From Acidobacteriota bacterium (GTDB lineage Bacteria > Acidobacteriota > Thermoanaerobaculia > Multivoradales > J023), in the NCBI GenBank assembly GCA_029263315.1, contig JAJCXR010000054.1, positions 248,001-312,000 on the forward strand: 64,000 nt of DNA, read 5' to 3'. The notes beneath the pieces were generated by a model that was given only the letters and a program-made list of their open reading frames with translations, was not told the DNA's origin and did no database searches. Below, in pieces: positions 60,513-64,000 of this stretch. Position numbers and translations under genes: made by a program. Position 1 is the stretch's first letter. The number at the start of each line of letters is the position of its first letter.

Positions 60513-61529
60513 TTACAGCACGCCGATGTCGTGCAACCATTGCTTGACCTGCCCCGGCCATTGCGTGGTGATCGGATCGGTCGTCGGCCGCATCCCGTAG
60601 GCATGGCCGCCCTTAGCGTAGATACGCATATCGACCGGCACGCCGACGTCGTTCAGCGCCAGCGCATAAGCCATCGCGTGTCGGACATTGTCGACCGGGT
60701 CGTTCATGGCGTGGATCAAGAGTGTTGGCGGTGCTTGCGCGCTGATCCGCACCCATGGCGCCAGCCCAAGGTTGGACTTGGCATTGCTTTGATCCCAAAG
60801 GCGGCCCGTATAGGCCAAAATCGCGAAGTCGGGCCGCGAGGTTTCCCGATCGGCCGGGTCGGCCGGCGTATAGGCGCGCTCTTCGGTGTTGCTCATGTTT
60901 GCCACAAGATACGCGCCAGCAGAGAACCCAATCACGCCAATCTTATGCGGATCAATCCCGTAGGTGGAAGCCCGCTGCCGCAGCAACCCCATGGCGCGCT
61001 GGGCGTCCTGCAAACCCAACAACACCTTCGGTCGCTGACCGAACCCCTTTTCCTTATCCACGGGCCATTCCTGCGGTGTCCTGTATTTCAGGATGACGCA
61101 AGTCACCCCCTGTTGGATGACCCAATCGCAGATTTCGGTGCCTTCCAAATCCGTCGCCACTGCAGCAAACCCGCCGCCCGGAAGGACCAACATTGTGACT
61201 CCGGTATTTCGCCCCGTTGGTCGATAGATGGTCATGGTCGGCCGGGTGACATAACTCGCCCAATACCATTTCTTCCCACCCACAAGAGATGAGCCGTTGC
61301 CGGTTTCCTCGGGATGATCGCCGGTATCGGGTTTCGCTAAAACGGTGTTCTCAGGCCAAAGCTGCACCTGCGTACCGCCAGCAGTCGGCTGCCATACCCC
61401 TTGTCGCGAAACTTTCTCGACTTGGATAGGCGAGCTGGCGGTTTTACTAGCTTGGCCGTGGACTGTCCCAGCGATGCCGACTGCAAGCAGCAGGAAGGGG
61501 AAAATTGTCCACATCCGCGACAAATGCAT
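60513..61529 (-). CDS. Exported alpha/beta-hydrolase esterase
   Basis: A 338-residue protein with a signal peptide (about 1-24). The alpha/beta hydrolase core has the oxyanion region LVLPGGGFAAVA, nucleophile elbow GFSAGAY (Ser near residue 215), Asp in HAMNDPVDNV and His in KGGHAYG. It resembles acetyl-xylan or feruloyl-type esterases of the BD-FAE group. It should act on plant or microbial polysaccharide esters in the periplasm or outside. AGGAGA precedes ATG at 61529. Confidence 0.85.
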   Translation of the reverse strand: MHLSRMWTIFPFLLLAVGIAGTVHGQASKTASSPIQVEKVSRQGVWQPTAGGTQVQLWPENTVLAKPDTGDHPEETGNGSSLVGGKKWYWASYVTRPTMTIYRPTGRNTGVTMLVLPGGGFAAVATDLEGTEICDWVIQQGVTCVILKYRTPQEWPVDKEKGFGQRPKVLLGLQDAQRAMGLLRQRASTYGIDPHKIGVIGFSAGAYLVANMSNTEERAYTPADPADRETSRPDFAILAYTGRLWDQSNAKSNLGLAPWVRISAQAPPTLLIHAMNDPVDNVRHAMAYALALNDVGVPVDMRIYAKGGHAYGMRPTTDPITTQWPGQVKQWLHDIGVL

Positions 61530-61613
61530 ATGCTCGTCTCCTGTTGAAGATTCGTTTGGATCTATTCATTTCTAGGGCGCTAAACAGCCAGCCGCTATTG
61601 CTGTCATTCCTAT

Positions 61614-61841
61614 TTAGCGTTTGCGTTCGCCTGCCAGTGTCATCGGCGCTCGTATTGACAGTGTCCAGCCTTCTCGCTCCATTACAACAAACGCCGTGTT
61701 ATGGATGTTTAGATAGGAACTGAGGACCATGGCTATGGGCTCTAGGCATGAATGATCTCCATACTCGGACTTCCCAAAGGAGCAAAACACGAATTCTCCG
61801 GCCATGAGCTCCGGATACAACGCAGACAATAATGTATTCAA
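61614..61841 (-). pseudogene. ACT-domain protein remnant beside the IS3 element
   Basis: The 75-codon frame reads LNTLLSALYPELMAGEFVFC...REGWTLSIRAP, the first half of an ACT_3-type protein (normally about 130 residues). The start region meets the left end of the IS3 element at 61852, so the native start is gone (a TTG at 61841 remains). The second half is missing too, with a stop after GERKR. Thus it is truncated at both ends. Confidence 0.6.
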
Positions 61842-61908
61842 GTGTTTTGCCTCAGCTGGAAAGAGACTTCTACCGGCTCCATAATACGGAGCCAGAAGGA
61901 GCCCCAAA

Positions 61909-62229
61909 ATGACCACGAGAAAACGCCGCCGCCACTTCAGCCCCGAAGAAAAATCCGCCATTCTCCGCCGCCACCTCTCCGACAAGGTCTCCGTTGCGGA
62001 CCTGTGCGACGAGTACAAGATCCAGCCCAGCGTGTTCTACCAATGGCAACGCCAGCTGTTCGACAACGCGGCGCTCGCCCTGGAGCCGAAGCGCCGGTCC
62101 GATCGCCGCGAAGTGCGGCTCGGCTCTGAAGTCGAGGCACTGAAGGCCAAGCTCCTGCGCAAGGACCAGGTCATCGCCGAGATCTCCGAAGAATTCGTGA
62201 AAGCAAAAAAAGGAGCTGGGGGGCTTTGA
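61909..62229 (+). CDS. IS3-family transposase OrfA
   Basis: A 106-residue HTH protein (HFSPEEKSAILRRHLSDKVS, VADLCDEYKIQPSVFYQWQ) followed by a leucine-zipper-like helix (SEVEALKAKLLRKDQVIAEI). It binds the IS ends. It ends four bases into orfB. AGGAGCC precedes the ATG. Confidence 0.9.
   Translation: MTTRKRRRHFSPEEKSAILRRHLSDKVSVADLCDEYKIQPSVFYQWQRQLFDNAALALEPKRRSDRREVRLGSEVEALKAKLLRKDQVIAEISEEFVKAKKGAGGL
62205..62211 (+). promoter_or_regulatory. Programmed -1 frameshift slippery site
   Basis: A run of seven A's is in the right phase (GC A AAA AAA GGA in the orfA frame) for a -1 shift into orfB, giving the OrfAB transposase. A GGAG sequence follows. Confidence 0.75.
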
Positions 62230-63254
62230 AGGGCCGTTGGGTCCCCCATGATCTCCGCGACGAGGTCGTCGACTTCGTTGTGGATTGGTCCGAGAAGACG
62301 GAGATTCCCCACAAGACCTTCGTCGCTTGGCTGGAACTATCCCGGCCCAAGTTCTACGCCTGGAAGCAGCGCTATGGCAAGGCCAACGAGCACAACGGCA
62401 AGGTCCCTCGGGACTTCTGGCTGGAGGCTTGGGAGCGGCAAGCGATCCTAGATTTCCATGAGAAGCACCCCCTCGAGGGTTACCGCAGGTCAACCTTCAT
62501 GATGCTCGACGCGGATGTGGTCGCGGTCAGCGCGGCGACGGTCTATCGCATCTTGTCAGCCGCCGGGCGGCTGGATCGTTGGAACAAGAAGGCATCGAAA
62601 AAGGGAACGGGTTTCAACCAGCCGCTGAAGCCCCACCAGCACTGGCACACGGACGTGGCGCACATTAACCTGGGAGGCACGTTCTACTACTTGATTTCCG
62701 TGCTCGACGGCTACAGCCGCTTCCTGGTGCACTGGGAGCTTCGCGAATCCATGACCGAGTGGGATGTCGAGGTCGTGCTCCAGCGGGCCCGAGAGCGCTT
62801 CCCAGACGCCCGGCCGAGAATCATCTCGGACAACGGCTCGGCCTTCATTGCCAAGGACTTCAAGGGCTTCATTCGAGTGGCGGGGATGACCCATGTCCGC
62901 ACAGCGCCCTATTATCCGCAGTCGAACGGCAAGATCGAGCGTTGGCACCGGACGATCAAGAGCGAGGCGATCCGTCGCTTCGAGCCGTCGGATCCCGAGC
63001 AGGCTCGACGCATTGTCGAGCTGTACGTGAAACACTACAACGAAGAACGTTTGCACAGCGCTATCGGGTACATCACACCCTTCGATATGCTGACCGGCAA
63101 CGAGAAGGAGATCTGGGCGGAACGCGATCGGAAGCTCGAAGAGGCACGCCATGCTCGAAAGCTTCGCCGACAGGGCCTTTACCCTTATTGTTCTGCTTCT
63201 GGATCAGGACTTGATTCCGTTAGAGATGATCACCGAAAGTCTGTTTCCCGCTGA
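62226..63254 (+). CDS. IS3-family transposase OrfB (DDE)
   Basis: A 342-residue protein with an IS3-type integrase core: HTDVAH (first Asp, near 140), IISDNGSAF (second Asp, near 200) and NGKIERWHRTIKSE (Glu, near 236). An HTH region precedes it (GYRRSTFMML). It is most likely made as an OrfAB fusion by -1 frameshifting; a stand-alone start is TTG at 62226. No stop or frameshift inside, so the element may be active. Confidence 0.92.
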   Translation: MKGRWVPHDLRDEVVDFVVDWSEKTEIPHKTFVAWLELSRPKFYAWKQRYGKANEHNGKVPRDFWLEAWERQAILDFHEKHPLEGYRRSTFMMLDADVVAVSAATVYRILSAAGRLDRWNKKASKKGTGFNQPLKPHQHWHTDVAHINLGGTFYYLISVLDGYSRFLVHWELRESMTEWDVEVVLQRARERFPDARPRIISDNGSAFIAKDFKGFIRVAGMTHVRTAPYYPQSNGKIERWHRTIKSEAIRRFEPSDPEQARRIVELYVKHYNEERLHSAIGYITPFDMLTGNEKEIWAERDRKLEEARHARKLRRQGLYPYCSASGSGLDSVRDDHRKSVSR

Positions 63255-63365
63255 ACCACTACACAAGTTGTTTCACCGCTCACGATTTACTATCTCTCCA
63301 ACGAGTGACCTCAGCCGCCGCGTAGCGGTCGAATGGAGCACGTCGACTTCACGGCGCCAAGAGAA

Positions 63366-64000
63366 TCAAGCTGCCACTCCGAAGAGCGCACCCACTCCGG
63401 CGGTCAACGCCATTGCCAAGGCCCCCCAAAAGGTGACGCGTAAGGCGGCTACAACCACCGGGGCGCCGCCGGCTTTGGCGGCCAGCGAACCCAACAGCCC
63501 TAGAAACAAGAGCGAACTGCCTGAAACAGCCCACATGAGCGCGGCAACCGGGAACAAGAACACGATCAAAAGCGGAAGAACGGCGCCCACCGCAAACATC
63601 CCGGCGGAGGCAAGCGCGGCCTGAACGGGTCGAGCCGCCAAGGAATCGGAGATGCCCAGCTCATCACGCGCATGTGCACCAAGTGCATCATGCTGCATTA
63701 ACTGGGTAGCTACGTCGGAGGCCAGCGCCGCGTCCAGCCCACGCTTGACGTAGATTGCCGTTAGCTCCGCGTGCTCGTGCTCGGGGTCCTCGGCGAGCTC
63801 CTTGCTTTCCCGGGCCAGATCGGCACGCTCAGTATCGGCCTGCGAGCTGACGGAGACATACTCGCCGGCAGCCATCGACATCGCCCCGGCGACGAGGCCG
63901 GCCACGCCTGCGACCAAGATGCCCTGAGAGTCAGCCCCCGCAGCAGCTACACCCAGGACAAGACTCGCAGTGGAGACAATCCCGTCATTTGCGCCAAGGA
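63366..64000 (-). CDS. VIT1/CCC1-family transporter, 5' end cut by the window
   Basis: The frame is open to the window end, and about 210 residues are visible. GANDGIVSTASLVLGVA near the cut end is the first-helix motif of the VIT1/CCC1 (Fe2+/Mn2+ transporter) family. AGAMSMAAGEYVSVSSQADT and the cytosolic EHEHAELTAIYVKRGLD metal-binding region follow, then two or three C-terminal helices. It should export or store ferrous iron or manganese. The start lies beyond 64000. Confidence 0.85.
   Translation of the reverse strand, partial: LGANDGIVSTASLVLGVAAAGADSQGILVAGVAGLVAGAMSMAAGEYVSVSSQADTERADLARESKELAEDPEHEHAELTAIYVKRGLDAALASDVATQLMQHDALGAHARDELGISDSLAARPVQAALASAGMFAVGAVLPLLIVFLFPVAALMWAVSGSSLLFLGLLGSLAAKAGGAPVVVAALRVTFWGALAMALTAGVGALFGVAA

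Larger units (their letters stand above)
61852..63254. mobile_element. IS3-family insertion sequence
   Basis: Terminal inverted repeats are TCAGCTGGAAAGAGACTT at 61852-61869 and its imperfect inverse AAGTCTGTTTCCCGCTGA at 63237-63254 (16 of 18). The 1403-bp element carries overlapping orfA and orfB with an A7 slippery site. The orfB stop TGA is the last triplet of the right repeat. No target duplication is visible, so an adjacent deletion is likely. Confidence 0.82.

Overview
The window is protein-coding, GC-rich bacterial DNA with no rRNA, tRNA or CRISPR that I can see. A serine/threonine kinase with TolB-like and TPR domains, a GAF-type sigma-54 activator, a PHP-UvrD fusion and a MoxR/DUF58/DUF4129/SpoIIM/RDD operon together suggest an uncultured Acidobacteriota-like bacterium (Thermoanaerobaculia/Holophagae type). 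Myxococcota and other large-genome soil or marine lineages cannot be excluded.

Region by region: 0-7 kb holds a truncated APH-fold kinase, a NUDIX hydrolase, a Ski2-like helicase and the STPK-TPR protein. 7-14.6 kb is one tightly coupled minus-strand operon (RDD, SpoIIM, membrane protein, DUF4129, DUF4350, MoxR, DUF58). 14.6-17 kb holds an exported isoaspartyl methyltransferase and a divergent PmbA/TldD-like peptidase. 17-21.4 kb holds an RsbU/V/W-type partner-switching operon headed by a 52-residue membrane protein, with a sequence-perfect sigma-54 promoter and a sigma-54 activator gene directly upstream. 21.4-29.6 kb holds a quinone oxidoreductase, MoaA, a surface-glycan-like trio (GT39-TPR, formyltransferase, NodB-like protein) and an exported M20 peptidase. 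29.6-37.2 kb holds two tandem small-protein/nucleotidyltransferase modules, an SGNH hydrolase, the PHP-UvrD helicase and a CopG/RelE toxin-antitoxin pair.

37.5-51 kb looks like a metabolic island. It has mannitol 2-dehydrogenase, fructokinase, an NCS1-type permease and a periplasmic sugar-binding protein without any ABC permease or ATPase. Next come a FixLJ-like two-component pair, an aldehyde dehydrogenase, a SpoIIAA-like protein, a degenerate receiver domain and a zinc alcohol dehydrogenase.

51-64 kb is an accessory zone of lower and more variable base composition. It holds single genes (Kazal inhibitor, LamG protein, DUF6544, VOC, GNAT, CheD-like/CFI-box protein, YdeI, RidA, esterase) separated by repeats and relics: three families of dispersed repeats, an IS4 transposase remnant, a GrpB fragment, a RidA gene packaged as an integron gene cassette with a recognisable attC site, and an IS3-family element inserted at the start of an ACT-domain gene remnant. 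The window ends inside a VIT1/CCC1-type transporter gene.

The observations I rate highest are the sigma-54-controlled partner-switching operon, the binding-protein/NCS1 polyol operon, the CheD-like protein fused to a CFI-box-like domain, the isolated integron cassette, and a MITE-like element present in two copies 55 kb apart.
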